The notes under the pieces: model-generated | What the model was told of the DNA's origin: nothing | Seen by the model: the letters and a program-made list of their open reading frames with translations, nothing else | The model's database searches: none | In this document: piece after piece, positions 11,916 through 20,790 of the stretch | Numbering within the stretch: position 1 is the first letter of the stretch | How the letters are laid out: each line of letters opens with the position of its first letter | NCBI GenBank assembly: GCA_937885015.1 | Contig: CALAAS010000054.1 | Location: forward strand, 1-64,000 | Source of the DNA: an uncultured Clostridium sp. | GTDB taxonomy: Bacteria > Bacillota > Clostridia > Lachnospirales > Lachnospiraceae | DNA: 64,000 bases | Reading direction: 5' to 3' | Translations under genes and position numbers: made by a program

Positions 11916-12644
11916 TTATTCATCCCAGTTGTGGTAAGTCGCCTGTACATCATCATCCTCATCCAAAAGATCAAGAATCCGATTCATCTTCTTGACAGAA
12001 TCTTCATCGGTCAGCTCTACCCAGGTCTGTGGAATCATGGTAACATCTGCTTCCATCATAGGAATACCAGCCTGCTCCAGTGCCTCTCGGACTGCAGAGA
12101 AATCCTCCGGAGCCGTGATTACCTCAAAGCTGTCATCTTCCTCGGCAAAATCCTCGGCACCAGCATCCAGAGCCAACATCATCAGCTCATCCGCATCCAT
12201 CTCGCATTCTTCTTTGTCAATAATAATCTGTCCTTTTTTGTCAAACATAAAGGACACACTTCCCGGAGTTCCAACATTTCCACCGCCTTTTGTGAAGGCG
12301 CTTCTCACATTGGCCGCCGTACGGTTTTTGTTGTCCGTCAGAGTCTCCACGATGATGGCAACACCATTGGGGCCATAACCTTCGTAGGTAAGAGACTCAT
12401 AATTTACCGAATTGGCGTCGCCTGCTGCTTTTTTGATACCGCGGTCAATGGTATCATTGGGCATATTGTTGGCCTTTGCCTTGGCAATCACATCGCGAAG
12501 CCGACTGTTGTTGGCCGGATCCGGGCCGCCTTCTTTTACGGCTACTGCAATCTCACGGCCGATTACCGTAAAAATCTTTCCTTTTGCCGCATCATTTTTC
12601 TCTTTTTTATGTTTGATATTCGCAAACTTTGAATGGCCTGACAT
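11916..12644 (-). CDS. yebC: YebC/PmpR family regulator
   Basis: A 242-residue member of the YebC/TACO1 family. The start MSGHSKFANIKHKKEKNDA and the segment AKANNMPNDTIDRGIKKA are near-invariant in the family, and GGGNVGTPGSVSFMF lies mid-protein. Members bind DNA or ribosomes; YebC2 proteins have been linked to easing translation of proline runs, but which role applies here cannot be seen. The C-terminus is acidic. It has its own promoter and a strong AGGAG site. The terminator downstream is shared with pncB. Confidence 0.93.
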   Translation of the reverse strand: MSGHSKFANIKHKKEKNDAAKGKIFTVIGREIAVAVKEGGPDPANNSRLRDVIAKAKANNMPNDTIDRGIKKAAGDANSVNYESLTYEGYGPNGVAIIVETLTDNKNRTAANVRSAFTKGGGNVGTPGSVSFMFDKKGQIIIDKEECEMDADELMMLALDAGAEDFAEEDDSFEVITAPEDFSAVREALEQAGIPMMEADVTMIPQTWVELTDEDSVKKMNRILDLLDEDDDVQATYHNWDE

Positions 12645-12712
12645 AGTATAACACTCCTCTTTTTGTTCTCTCTTTTTACCGTATAAGACGCCTGGGCGTC
12701 AAAATCTTTTCT

Positions 12713-12741
12713 ATTCTAACACCAATCACCAGCCTTGACAA
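12713..12741 (-). promoter_or_regulatory. Promoter of yebC
   Basis: TTGTCA (complement of 12736-12741) and TAGAAT (complement of 12713-12718) are 17 bp apart on the minus strand, between the CNNM gene and yebC. A small GACGCC/GGCGTC hairpin follows in the leader. Confidence 0.65.
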
Positions 12742-12787
12742 GTCAAAAACCACAGGGAACTTCCAATTTCCCTCTCCGCTTCCGTAA

Positions 12788-14158
12788 CTATTCCGGCTTT
12801 TTTGCCTCCTCCGGCTGCCGAACCGCATCAGCACACTGTCTGGCCAACACAGAATGAAGCATTTTATTTTCCACCGAAAGCACCCGGAACAGATACCCTC
12901 CATAGCGCACCTCCGGCTGTTCTCCCTCCCGTGGAATCCGGTTAAGGCGTGAAATGAGAAACCCGTTCAGCGTGTCGAAATTCTCCTCGTCCTCTTCCTC
13001 AAAAACAATCTGAAGTGCCTTCGCCACGTCCTCCAGCGGAGTCAGTCCATCCAGCACATAGCTTCCGTCTTCCTCTCTGGAAATGAATTCCTCATCCTCA
13101 TCGTACTCATCCAGAATGTTTCCGACAATCTCCTCCAAAATATCTTCCATGGTAATAATTCCGGCCGTCTGTCCGTACTCATCCACCACAATCTCCATAT
13201 GTATCTTCTGAGACTGCATCTCCTTGAACAGCGTGTCAATATGACGGGTTTCCGGTATAAAATGAGCCTCCCGCAGCACATCCGGCAATTCCCGCAGTGT
13301 CTTTTTCAGATTCTCCTGCTGCTCCGCACATACCATGGCGTCACGCATGTGAAGAATACCGATGATGTCATCAATATCCTTTTCGTAAACCGGATAGCGG
13401 GAATTGATCGCCTCCGTCAGAATGAATCCCAGCGCTTCTCCCAGAGTCATGGAGGAAGACAGGGCTACCACATTGGTTCGATGCGTCATGATATCGCCGG
13501 CCTGCTTGTCGTTCAGCTCGAAAATGTTTGTGATCATCTCCGCCTCGCCGGCCTCCAGAACACCCTGCTCATGGCCCTCATTGACCATCAGCATAATCTC
13601 CTCTTCCGTTACATTATCATCCTCCCGATTGGGATCAATTCCCATGGGTTTTAAAATCAGGGCTGACAGCGCCGTTACCAGAACCGTAAAGGGTTTCAGC
13701 ACCGTCATGATCACACGAACGGCTGGAAATACGCCATATCCCCATTTTTCCGGTTTCCTGGCAGCACATTTTTTTGGAACCAGAATTCCCAGGCTTATAA
13801 GCAGCGCAAGCATCAAAATTCCGGCTGCCGCCAGAGAACAGGCAGAAATCACCCATCCCTGTCCATCCTCTGCCTGTCTGACCAGAAGCCGAAACAGAAA
13901 ACCAAGCCGTTGCAGCACATAGGCGCCCGCCGCGATTCCGATCAGATTTGTCACAACCTGCACCGTGTTGATAAACACTCCCGGCTGATTGATCAGCTCC
14001 AAAAGCCTCGCCGCTTTTTCATTGCCCTCTTCTGCCTCTTTCTCCAGGCTGTTTACATTCATATTCTGGATTGCCGCGCCGAATCCGTACAGAATGGCGT
14101 CCAGCAGGATAAATCCCGCCAGAATCAAAATACTGACCGGCCAATACCCATCGTCCAT
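12788..14158 (-). CDS. CNNM/CorC family transporter (hemolysin-related)
   Basis: A 456-residue membrane protein with the CNNM layout. Four hydrophobic segments fall in residues 1-175. A CBS pair follows at about residues 205-335, containing MTHRTNVVALSSSMTLGEAL and IVVDEYGQTAGIITMEDILEEIVGNI. A CorC/HlyC C-terminal domain follows (about 350-435). CNNM/CorB proteins are generally magnesium or cobalt efflux transporters gated by CBS nucleotide binding; the 'hemolysin' name is historical. It lies downstream of mazF but has its own good promoter. Confidence 0.88.
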   Translation of the reverse strand: MDDGYWPVSILILAGFILLDAILYGFGAAIQNMNVNSLEKEAEEGNEKAARLLELINQPGVFINTVQVVTNLIGIAAGAYVLQRLGFLFRLLVRQAEDGQGWVISACSLAAAGILMLALLISLGILVPKKCAARKPEKWGYGVFPAVRVIMTVLKPFTVLVTALSALILKPMGIDPNREDDNVTEEEIMLMVNEGHEQGVLEAGEAEMITNIFELNDKQAGDIMTHRTNVVALSSSMTLGEALGFILTEAINSRYPVYEKDIDDIIGILHMRDAMVCAEQQENLKKTLRELPDVLREAHFIPETRHIDTLFKEMQSQKIHMEIVVDEYGQTAGIITMEDILEEIVGNILDEYDEDEEFISREEDGSYVLDGLTPLEDVAKALQIVFEEEDEENFDTLNGFLISRLNRIPREGEQPEVRYGGYLFRVLSVENKMLHSVLARQCADAVRQPEEAKKPE

Positions 14159-14200
14159 ATTTCTTCTTTACTCCTTCTTTTCATTGGTAGTTCCTACGTC

Positions 14201-14229
14201 ACTATATCATCTTCCCATCCGCTCGTCAA
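14201..14229 (-). promoter_or_regulatory. Promoter of the CNNM gene
   Basis: TTGACG (complement of 14224-14229) and TATAGT (complement of 14201-14206) are 17 bp apart, just after the mazF stop on the minus strand. Confidence 0.7.
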
Positions 14230-14236
14230 TGATAAC

Positions 14237-14584
14237 CTATGTATCCAGCTCCAGGCTTATCATCAGGGCACGGTTTACCTCTTCCATAAGCAGATCATCT
14301 ATGTGGCAGATGCGCTCCCTGAGGCGCTGCTTATCGATGGTCCGCAGCTGCTCCAGGAGAATCACGGAATCACGTACCATGCCGCAGCGGCGGGTATTCA
14401 GCTCCACATGAGTCGGGAGCTTCGCCTTATTCATTTTTGAAGTAATCGCCGCACAGATTACGGTAGGACTGTGCCTGTTTCCAATATCATTCTGTATAAT
14501 CAGTACAGGGCGGATACCGCCCTGCTCGGAACCGATTACGGGCCTTAAATCCGCATAATAGATATCCCCTCGTCTGATAATCAC
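14237..14584 (-). CDS. mazF: MazF/EndoA family mRNA interferase
   Basis: A 115-residue PemK/MazF ribonuclease closely resembling Bacillus NdoA: RRGDIYYADLRPVIGSEQGG at the N-terminus, RPVLIIQNDIGNRHSPT, then LPTHVEL and RDSVILLEQLRTIDKQRL. Such toxins cut mRNA at short motifs. A GTG start at 14584 is chosen because it matches the family N-terminus and has GGAG 10 nt upstream; the GTG three codons earlier has no room for a ribosome site. Bacillus places the antitoxin between alr and this gene; here the 130-bp gap holds no ORF longer than about 10 codons. Confidence 0.9.
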   Translation of the reverse strand: MIIRRGDIYYADLRPVIGSEQGGIRPVLIIQNDIGNRHSPTVICAAITSKMNKAKLPTHVELNTRRCGMVRDSVILLEQLRTIDKQRLRERICHIDDLLMEEVNRALMISLELDT

Positions 14585-14714
14585 TGTTCTCACACTCCGT
14601 CAATCATTCATTTGCCGCCTTTCGCTGCATTTTTAGTATTGACCCGTTCAAAGCCGATTATTCCTCTTTGTGATTATCATATGAACCGTTTTTTCTCCGG
14701 TGCCGGTCTTTTCC

Positions 14715-16004
14715 TCACAGAAAATCCCGGTAAAGGTCATCGTTGTAATCCTTCGTTCCTACAATACGTCCCCCCTGCAGATAGACCCGCGGCACACGCT
14801 TTCCGAGAATGCAGGGTATTTCATAGTGAAAACCTCCGCTCATGGCCGCCAGCTCTTCCATAGACAAAACTTCATCTTTGTCGCGCCCGACCAGCGTTAC
14901 CCGCATTTCCTCCTTTGCCTCAGGAATATCCGTTACGTCAATCATAAACTGATCCATACAGACACGTCCCAGAATCGGAGCCCGCTTTCCGCAGACCAGA
15001 ACATACCCGCGCCCTGACAGGTTTCTCGGATAGCCGTCTCCATATCCGGCACTGACCGTGGCAATCCGCATGGGGCGCTCCGCCACAAAGGTTCCCCCAT
15101 AGCTGACTGGCGTTCCCGCCCCGATCTCTTTTATAAATGTGATAAAGCTGCGAACTGTCATGGCCGGACAAAGCTTCATATCCCGGCTTACCTCTTCTGA
15201 CGGATACAGGCCATACATAGAGATCCCGGCTCTGGCCGCATCCATTCCCATCTGCGGCAGTTCCATAATGGCCGCACTGTTGGCACAATGACAGATCGGG
15301 ATAACAACGCCGCGGCTGCGAAGCGCCTCTGCGAACCGGCAGTACCGTTCATACTGGATTCTGGTAAATGTCTTATCCTCTTCATCCGCCCTGGAAAAAT
15401 GCGTAAACAGCCCCTCTATCTCAATTCCCGGCATGGCGGCAATCCGGCAAACAGCCTCCAGACTCGTTTCATCAGCCTGAAATCCGATGCGGCTCATTCC
15501 CGTGTCCAGCGCTATATGGATTTTAGCACGCCTTCTCATGGACACAGCTAATTCTGAAAGCCGGGCCGCCTTTTCCTCCTGAAAAACAGCCGGCCGGATT
15601 TCTCCTTCGATCAGTTCCCGAAAATGGCGTTCATGGGTACTTCCCAACACGAGAATAGGTTTCCGAATCTGATGGCGCCGCAGAATTTCCGCCTCCTCCA
15701 CGGCTGCCACGGCATATCCCCACACATACGGCCCAATGGCCTTCGCCACCGGTACAGCCCCGTGGCCGTATCCATCCGTTTTTACCACACCGATGAGCCT
15801 CACCTCTTCCGGAAGGCCGTGACACATTGCCTCCATATTCTTTCGGATCGCATCCAGATCAATCTCCGCATACACCCGCGTATATGGCTCATCACCTTCA
15901 TACGCGTCATCCCGTTTATGTGAATCGTCCATCCTGCTCCGTTCCTCCATCTTACATGTTTCCTCCATTCTGCGTGATTTCACCGTCCTATATGGTTCAA
16001 CCAT
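14715..16004 (-). CDS. alr: Alanine racemase
   Basis: A 429-residue PLP enzyme making D-alanine for peptidoglycan. The PLP lysine lies in VVKTDGYGHGAVPVAKAI, the catalytic tyrosine in AGISMYGLYPS, and GRVCMDQFMIDVT is also conserved. It carries an unusual charged N-terminal extension of about 40 residues before VYAEIDLDAIRKN, with repeating Arg/Lys-Met-Glu/Asp triplets; alr proteins normally begin near that segment. The ATG at 16004 overlaps the nnr stop (ATGGTTGA) with AGGA 7 nt upstream, so translation is probably coupled to nnr. Confidence 0.93.
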   Translation of the reverse strand: MVEPYRTVKSRRMEETCKMEERSRMDDSHKRDDAYEGDEPYTRVYAEIDLDAIRKNMEAMCHGLPEEVRLIGVVKTDGYGHGAVPVAKAIGPYVWGYAVAAVEEAEILRRHQIRKPILVLGSTHERHFRELIEGEIRPAVFQEEKAARLSELAVSMRRRAKIHIALDTGMSRIGFQADETSLEAVCRIAAMPGIEIEGLFTHFSRADEEDKTFTRIQYERYCRFAEALRSRGVVIPICHCANSAAIMELPQMGMDAARAGISMYGLYPSEEVSRDMKLCPAMTVRSFITFIKEIGAGTPVSYGGTFVAERPMRIATVSAGYGDGYPRNLSGRGYVLVCGKRAPILGRVCMDQFMIDVTDIPEAKEEMRVTLVGRDKDEVLSMEELAAMSGGFHYEIPCILGKRVPRVYLQGGRIVGTKDYNDDLYRDFL

Positions 16005-17529
16005 CACATTTTCCTTCATGAATACCATCCAAAAGATGGGCAGCTATATCCCGGGCCAGCACGCTATGGCTCCCCTTTTCTATGGCCGCTGCCTGACCGG
16101 CCATACCATGGACCCAAACTCCCATGGCTGCCGCCTCTTCCTCCGTAAGTCCCAGGGCAATCAACCCCGCTATGACTCCAGTCAGCACATCTCCGCTTCC
16201 TCCTTTGGACATGGCACTGCAGCCGCTGTCTCCAATATAAATGCTTCCGTCCCGACAGGCCGTTACCGTTATCGCATCCTTCAGGACACAGGTCACACCT
16301 TTTTCCTCACTGTAACGGGCCGCTGCGCCAGGCAAATCCCGTTTCAGATCGTCTATTTCCATCTCTGTCAGACGGGACATTTCCCCCAGGTGGGGCGTAA
16401 CGATCACATTTTCCGTAAAATATCCGGCCAGATGGGGATATTCCGCCACCACATTCAGTCCATCCGCATCCACTATAATCGGCACATAGGCCGAAAGAAG
16501 CACACACTGCACCAGTTTTTTTACATACCTGGCCTTTCCCAGACCGGGGCCCAGTACAATGACACTGGCCCAGGCACACTCGTTCTCGATCAGCTTCTCA
16601 AAGGCTTCCGGCTCCTCTTCCGTAAAACGCGGCGTATAGGACGAAATAATTGCCTCCGGAAGCAGCGCCTGAAGCGGCTGTACATTGGACCTGACTGTCA
16701 GGATCTTTACAAGACCCGCCCCAGTGCGATAGGCTGCCAGAGCGCTTAGATATGCCGCTCCGCACATCCCTTCTGAACCGGCCACAACCAGCACCCTTCC
16801 ATACGTTCCCTTATGGGAATCTTTCTGTCTTTCTGGAATCCGGTTTCCATCTTCCACACCCGGTGCAAAATAGCGAGGACCGCCATAGCCGTCATAGGCC
16901 GGAAAGCCGATATCTGCCACTTCCACCCGGCCGCAGAAACTGCGCCCGGGATAAAAACACATTCCCACCTTCTCAAATCCAAAGGTCACTGTCAGATCAG
17001 CTTTTACTGCCCGGCCAAGCACGGCCCCCGTCTCCCCGCTGATCCCGGAAGGAATATCTACCGCCACCGTAAAGCGCGGCTTTATCCGATCCAGATCTTC
17101 CATAGCCGCCGCAAATACACCGGCAACATCCCGGTCTAATCCCACGCCAAACAGAGCATCCACCACCACATCAAAGGATACATCCGACTGCCGGCCCCAC
17201 TCAATAACAGGAACGCCCAGCTTCCGATCAATGGCAATCTGCTGTTCCATTTCCCGGGTCCACCTGTCTTTCTGTCCGACTGTTGCCACGGTTACTGAAA
17301 TCCCGCGAAGAAAAAGAATACGCCCCAGTGCTGCTCCGTCGGCTCCGTTATTTCCTGTTCCGCAGAGAATCAGCACCCGATCTTTCATCAGTCCTCTCTG
17401 TTGTGCTTCCATGGCATCTGCCACGGCCAGCGCCGCCCGTTCCATCAGCACCAGCGAAGGAATACCAATTACTTCAATTCCATGGTAATCGATCTCCTTC
17501 ATCTGCTTTCCCGTTACCAGCCTTCTCAC
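15997..17529 (-). CDS. nnr: Bifunctional NAD(P)HX epimerase/dehydratase
   Basis: A 510-residue fusion that repairs hydrated NAD(P)H. The N-terminal epimerase domain (about 1-215) has LILCGTGNNGADGAALGRIL and VVDALFGVGLDR. The C-terminal ADP-dependent dehydratase domain (about 225-505) has VLVVAGSEGMCGAAYLSALAA, VLGPGLGK and the ATP/ADP-site signature KGGSGDVLTGVIAGLIALG. It starts with GTG overlapping the acpS stop by GTGA, with GGAGAGGGG upstream, so the rex-acpS-nnr-alr run is one tightly coupled operon. Confidence 0.94.
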   Translation of the reverse strand: MRRLVTGKQMKEIDYHGIEVIGIPSLVLMERAALAVADAMEAQQRGLMKDRVLILCGTGNNGADGAALGRILFLRGISVTVATVGQKDRWTREMEQQIAIDRKLGVPVIEWGRQSDVSFDVVVDALFGVGLDRDVAGVFAAAMEDLDRIKPRFTVAVDIPSGISGETGAVLGRAVKADLTVTFGFEKVGMCFYPGRSFCGRVEVADIGFPAYDGYGGPRYFAPGVEDGNRIPERQKDSHKGTYGRVLVVAGSEGMCGAAYLSALAAYRTGAGLVKILTVRSNVQPLQALLPEAIISSYTPRFTEEEPEAFEKLIENECAWASVIVLGPGLGKARYVKKLVQCVLLSAYVPIIVDADGLNVVAEYPHLAGYFTENVIVTPHLGEMSRLTEMEIDDLKRDLPGAAARYSEEKGVTCVLKDAITVTACRDGSIYIGDSGCSAMSKGGSGDVLTGVIAGLIALGLTEEEAAAMGVWVHGMAGQAAAIEKGSHSVLARDIAAHLLDGIHEGKCDG

Positions 17530-17894
17530 TGCACATCCCCCTCTCCCACCGCAAAGGCTGACGCCATGCGGTCTGTATTCGTAATCGATACATGAATCGT
17601 CCGGATTCCAAGTTCCCCGGCCGTCTTTTTTGCCTCCCCGTGAAGCCGGACAAACGGTTTTCCAAGATCGTCCCGCAAAACCTCAATCTCCCCTGGACCA
17701 AAGGTGCGAAATCCTGTCCCAAATACCTTAGACACCGCTTCTTTGACGGCAAAATCGCCGGCCAGCCGGGAAACACGTCCCCCGGCCTGCCGGCGTTCCT
17801 CTTCTGTGTATACACGCGACAAAAAAGCCTCTTTTTCACAGGCTCTCTTAATCCGCTCTATCTCAATCAAATCTGTTCCAACTCCGATTATCAT
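17526..17894 (-). CDS. acpS: Holo-[acyl-carrier-protein] synthase
   Basis: A 122-residue AcpS that moves phosphopantetheine from CoA to acyl carrier protein. It has the family start MIIGVGTDLIEIERI, whose Asp binds magnesium, and the second magnesium/CoA segment RLAGDFAVKEAVSKVFGTGF. The ATG at 17894 overlaps the rex stop (ATGA). The frame is open further upstream but that part merely overlaps rex and lacks similarity to the family. Confidence 0.95.
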   Translation of the reverse strand: MIIGVGTDLIEIERIKRACEKEAFLSRVYTEEERRQAGGRVSRLAGDFAVKEAVSKVFGTGFRTFGPGEIEVLRDDLGKPFVRLHGEAKKTAGELGIRTIHVSITNTDRMASAFAVGEGDVQ

Positions 17895-18586
17895 GCCTTT
17901 GTCCCGGACACCTTTGTTTTTTCCTGGTTTTCCTTCCTGCTCTCCATCTCTTTCTGATCCTGCATGTTGCAAACCCGATAAGAAAGGCGCATTAAGCTTT
18001 CCGACAAATGTACGTTCTCCACGACCACATCATCCGGCACCTGCAGATCCGTATGGGCAAAATTCCAGATTGCCTTGATACCAGCCTTCACCAGCCGATC
18101 TGCAATTTCCGGTGCTTTTGACTTCGGAATTGTAAGAGCGGCAATCTGCACCTCATTATCTTTGATGAACTGCTCCAGATCCTCAATCCCGCGAATCTCC
18201 ACCCCGCGAACCACCAGTCCCACCAGGCGCGGATTCACATCAAACATCCCTTTTATTATAAAACCACGGCGCTCAAAATTCGTATAATTGGCAATGGCCT
18301 GCCCCAGATTTCCAGCTCCAATGATAATCAGGTTATGCTGTCGGTCGATTCCCAGAATTCTGGCAATCTCCGCATACAGAAACTTGACATTGTATCCGTA
18401 TCCCTGCTGGCCGAAGCCACCAAAATTATTTAAATCCTGTCGGATCTGAGAAGCTGTCACTTTCATTCTGACACTCAGATCACTGGAAGAAATTCTCTCG
18501 ACGCCCTCTTCCATCAACTCCCCCAGGTAGCGATAGTATCTTGGCAGTCTCGAAATGACCGCTTTTGATATTTCTTTCTGTTCCAC
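17891..18586 (-). CDS. rex: Redox-sensing repressor Rex
   Basis: About 231 residues. An N-terminal winged helix (EISKAVISRLPRYYRYLGEL, then SSDLSVRMKVTASQIRQDLN) is followed by FGGFGQQGYGYNVKFLYAEI and a Rossmann NAD(H) domain with LIIIGAGNLGQAIANY. Rex represses fermentation genes until NADH rises. The GTG at 18586 is preferred because GAGGAGG lies 13 nt upstream; a TTG at 18598 has the site almost touching it. Rex leads the acpS-nnr-alr-mazF operon. Confidence 0.94.
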   Translation of the reverse strand: MEQKEISKAVISRLPRYYRYLGELMEEGVERISSSDLSVRMKVTASQIRQDLNNFGGFGQQGYGYNVKFLYAEIARILGIDRQHNLIIIGAGNLGQAIANYTNFERRGFIIKGMFDVNPRLVGLVVRGVEIRGIEDLEQFIKDNEVQIAALTIPKSKAPEIADRLVKAGIKAIWNFAHTDLQVPDDVVVENVHLSESLMRLSYRVCNMQDQKEMESRKENQEKTKVSGTKA

Positions 18587-18630
18587 GGCTCTTCCCAAAC
18601 CTCCTCTGTTAAATTAAAAACACTGTATTT

Positions 18631-18658
18631 ATTATATCATATGTCAAATTATTGTCAA
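18631..18658 (-). promoter_or_regulatory. Promoter of the rex operon
   Basis: TTGACA (complement of 18653-18658) and TATAAT (complement of 18631-18636) are 16 bp apart on the minus strand, about 45 bp before rex. A second TTGACA overlaps the spacer. Confidence 0.8.
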
Positions 18659-18700
18659 ATAATTTTCATAAACGCCCACCGTCCAAATCCCCTCCATGCC

Positions 18701-18729
18701 TTGAAAACCGCCTGATTTTATACTATAAT
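18701..18729 (+). promoter_or_regulatory. Promoter of the ABC-F gene
   Basis: TTGAAA (18701-18706) and TATAAT (18724-18729) are 17 bp apart, 50 bp ahead of the start codon and divergent from rex. Confidence 0.8.
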
Positions 18730-18778
18730 AGACGGCGGTATTCGGTTATTTTTTCACAAACCGCACAGGAGGACGATC

Positions 18779-20734
18779 ATGATTTTATCTTGCAGCAACA
18801 TCACGAAATCCTTTGGTACGGATTCGATTTTAAAGAACGTATCATTTCACATAGAAGAACACGAAAAAGCAGCGATTGTCGGAATTAACGGAGCCGGCAA
18901 ATCCACCCTGCTGAAAATCATAGTGGGGGAACTGGCTCCCGACGAGGGAACCGTAACCATATCCCGCGGAAAAACACTGGGATATCTGGCTCAGCATCAG
19001 GATATTCGCGGCGATGCCACCATCTATGACGAACTTCTGGAAGTCAAACGCCCGATTCTGGAAATGGAGCAGTCCATCCGTGCACTGGAACAGGATATGA
19101 AAACAGCAAAGGGCGACACTCTGAACAGCCTGCTGGAGACCTACAGCCGGCTGAATCACCAGTTTGATCTCCTGAACGGCTATGCCTGGCAAAGCGAGAT
19201 CACCGGCGTGCTAAAAGGACTTGGATTTACAGAAGAGGAATTTTCAAAACGCATCTCGGAACTGTCCGGCGGCCAGAAAACGCGAGTATCTCTCGGGAAG
19301 CTGCTGCTGTCAAAGCCCGATATTATCCTTTTGGACGAGCCCACCAACCATCTGGACATGGAATCCATCGCCTGGCTGGAAACCTACCTGATGAACTATG
19401 CCGGCACTGTCGTCATCGTAGCCCACGATCGCTATTTTCTGGACCGAATCGTCACAAAGGTGGTAGAACTGGACAATGGGAACGCCACCTCTTTCCTCGG
19501 CAATTACACTTCCTACAGTGAAAAAAAGGCTCTGTTGCGGGCCAGCATCCTGAAGGCTTACTTAAACCAGCAGCAGGAAATCCGCCGCCAGGAGGAGGTC
19601 ATCACAAAGCTGCGCTCCTTTAACCGGGAAAAATCCATAAAACGGGCGGAAAGCCGTGAAAAGCTCCTCTCCAAAATGGAGGTTCTGGAAAAACCGACGG
19701 AGCAGAGCGATGCCATGCATATTACCTTGGAACCCTGTATAACCAGCGGAAATGATGTGCTGACCGTCCGCGGCCTTGCCAAGGGTTTCGACGGAGTCAC
19801 ACTTTTTTCCAATCTGGATTTTGATATCCGCCGCGGCGAGCGCATTGCCATTATCGGCAGCAACGGCACCGGCAAAACTACGATTCTAAAAATCCTCAAT
19901 GGAATTCTGGAGCCGGACGCCGGGGAAATCCGGATCGGCTCCAAGGTACATATCGGCTACTACGATCAGGAACATCAGGTCCTGCACATGGATAAAACGC
20001 TTTTTGAGGAGCTGCAGGATACCTATCCAGACATGAACAATACCCAGATCCGCAACGTCCTGGCCGCCTTCCTGTTTACCGGCGATGATGTTTTCAAACG
20101 TATCCGCGATCTGAGCGGCGGCGAGCGGGGCCGTGTCTCTCTGGCCAAGCTGATGCTGTCAGAGGCAAATTTTCTGATCCTGGATGAGCCTACCAACCAC
20201 CTGGATATTACCTCCAAGGAAATCCTGGAGCAGGCTCTGACCCATTACACCGGAACTGTACTTTACGTATCCCATGACCGGTATTTCATCAATAAAACTG
20301 CCACCCGGATTCTGGATCTGAAAATGGGGACACTCCTCAATTACATCGGAAATTACGACTACTATCTGGAGAAACATGAGGCCATGGAGGCTCTGGAGGC
20401 CGCTTCCCAGGCCGGGAGGGATCGAAAAAATGCCAGCAATTCCTGTCAAGAGTCCTATCCAGATGCTGCGCCCGATACAGCATCTGCAGAAAAACTGGAC
20501 TGGAAACAGCAGAAAGAAGAGCAGGCCCGCCTCCGGAAACGCCAGAATGAATTGAAACGCGTTGAGGAAGAAATCCATTCCCTGGAAACCCGCGATCAGG
20601 AAATCGATGCCTTACTCTGTGAGGAATCGGTTTTTTCCGATGTGGAAAAGCTGCTGGATTTAAATCGGGAAAAAGAAACGCTTCAGGCCAAACTGGAGGA
20701 TTTATACGAAAAATGGGAAGAACTGGCCGAATAA
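18779..20734 (+). CDS. ABC-F family ATPase
   Basis: A 651-residue soluble protein with two ABC ATPase domains and no membrane segments. Domain 1 has GINGAGKST, LSGGQKTRVSLGKLL and ILLDEPTNHLD; domain 2 has GSNGTGKTT, LSGGERGRVSLAKLM and LILDEPTNHLD. Between them (about 240-300) is a charged P-site-tRNA interaction linker, and the C-terminal 100 residues are a coiled coil rich in Glu, Lys and Arg. ABC-F proteins act on the ribosome, as translation factors or in antibiotic protection; the subtype is not decided here. AGGAGGA precedes the ATG, and it is monocistronic. Confidence 0.92.
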   Translation: MILSCSNITKSFGTDSILKNVSFHIEEHEKAAIVGINGAGKSTLLKIIVGELAPDEGTVTISRGKTLGYLAQHQDIRGDATIYDELLEVKRPILEMEQSIRALEQDMKTAKGDTLNSLLETYSRLNHQFDLLNGYAWQSEITGVLKGLGFTEEEFSKRISELSGGQKTRVSLGKLLLSKPDIILLDEPTNHLDMESIAWLETYLMNYAGTVVIVAHDRYFLDRIVTKVVELDNGNATSFLGNYTSYSEKKALLRASILKAYLNQQQEIRRQEEVITKLRSFNREKSIKRAESREKLLSKMEVLEKPTEQSDAMHITLEPCITSGNDVLTVRGLAKGFDGVTLFSNLDFDIRRGERIAIIGSNGTGKTTILKILNGILEPDAGEIRIGSKVHIGYYDQEHQVLHMDKTLFEELQDTYPDMNNTQIRNVLAAFLFTGDDVFKRIRDLSGGERGRVSLAKLMLSEANFLILDEPTNHLDITSKEILEQALTHYTGTVLYVSHDRYFINKTATRILDLKMGTLLNYIGNYDYYLEKHEAMEALEAASQAGRDRKNASNSCQESYPDAAPDTASAEKLDWKQQKEEQARLRKRQNELKRVEEEIHSLETRDQEIDALLCEESVFSDVEKLLDLNREKETLQAKLEDLYEKWEELAE

Positions 20735-20756
20735 AGGCCGGTTTTTCCCATTTTAT
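20710..20756 (+). terminator. Terminator overlapping the end of the ABC-F gene
   Basis: Arms AAAATGGGAA and TTCCCATTTT with an inner CTGGCC/GGCCGG stem. The left arm lies inside the last codons and the right arm carries the T tract. Confidence 0.7.
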
Positions 20757-20790
20757 GCGATTCCGTTTTATATTCTCCTGTCCATCCTGA

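Noticed and set aside
14594..14714. A possible antitoxin gene between alr and mazF
   Set aside because: Only frames of about 8-10 codons exist on the minus strand, too short for a ribbon-helix-helix antitoxin.
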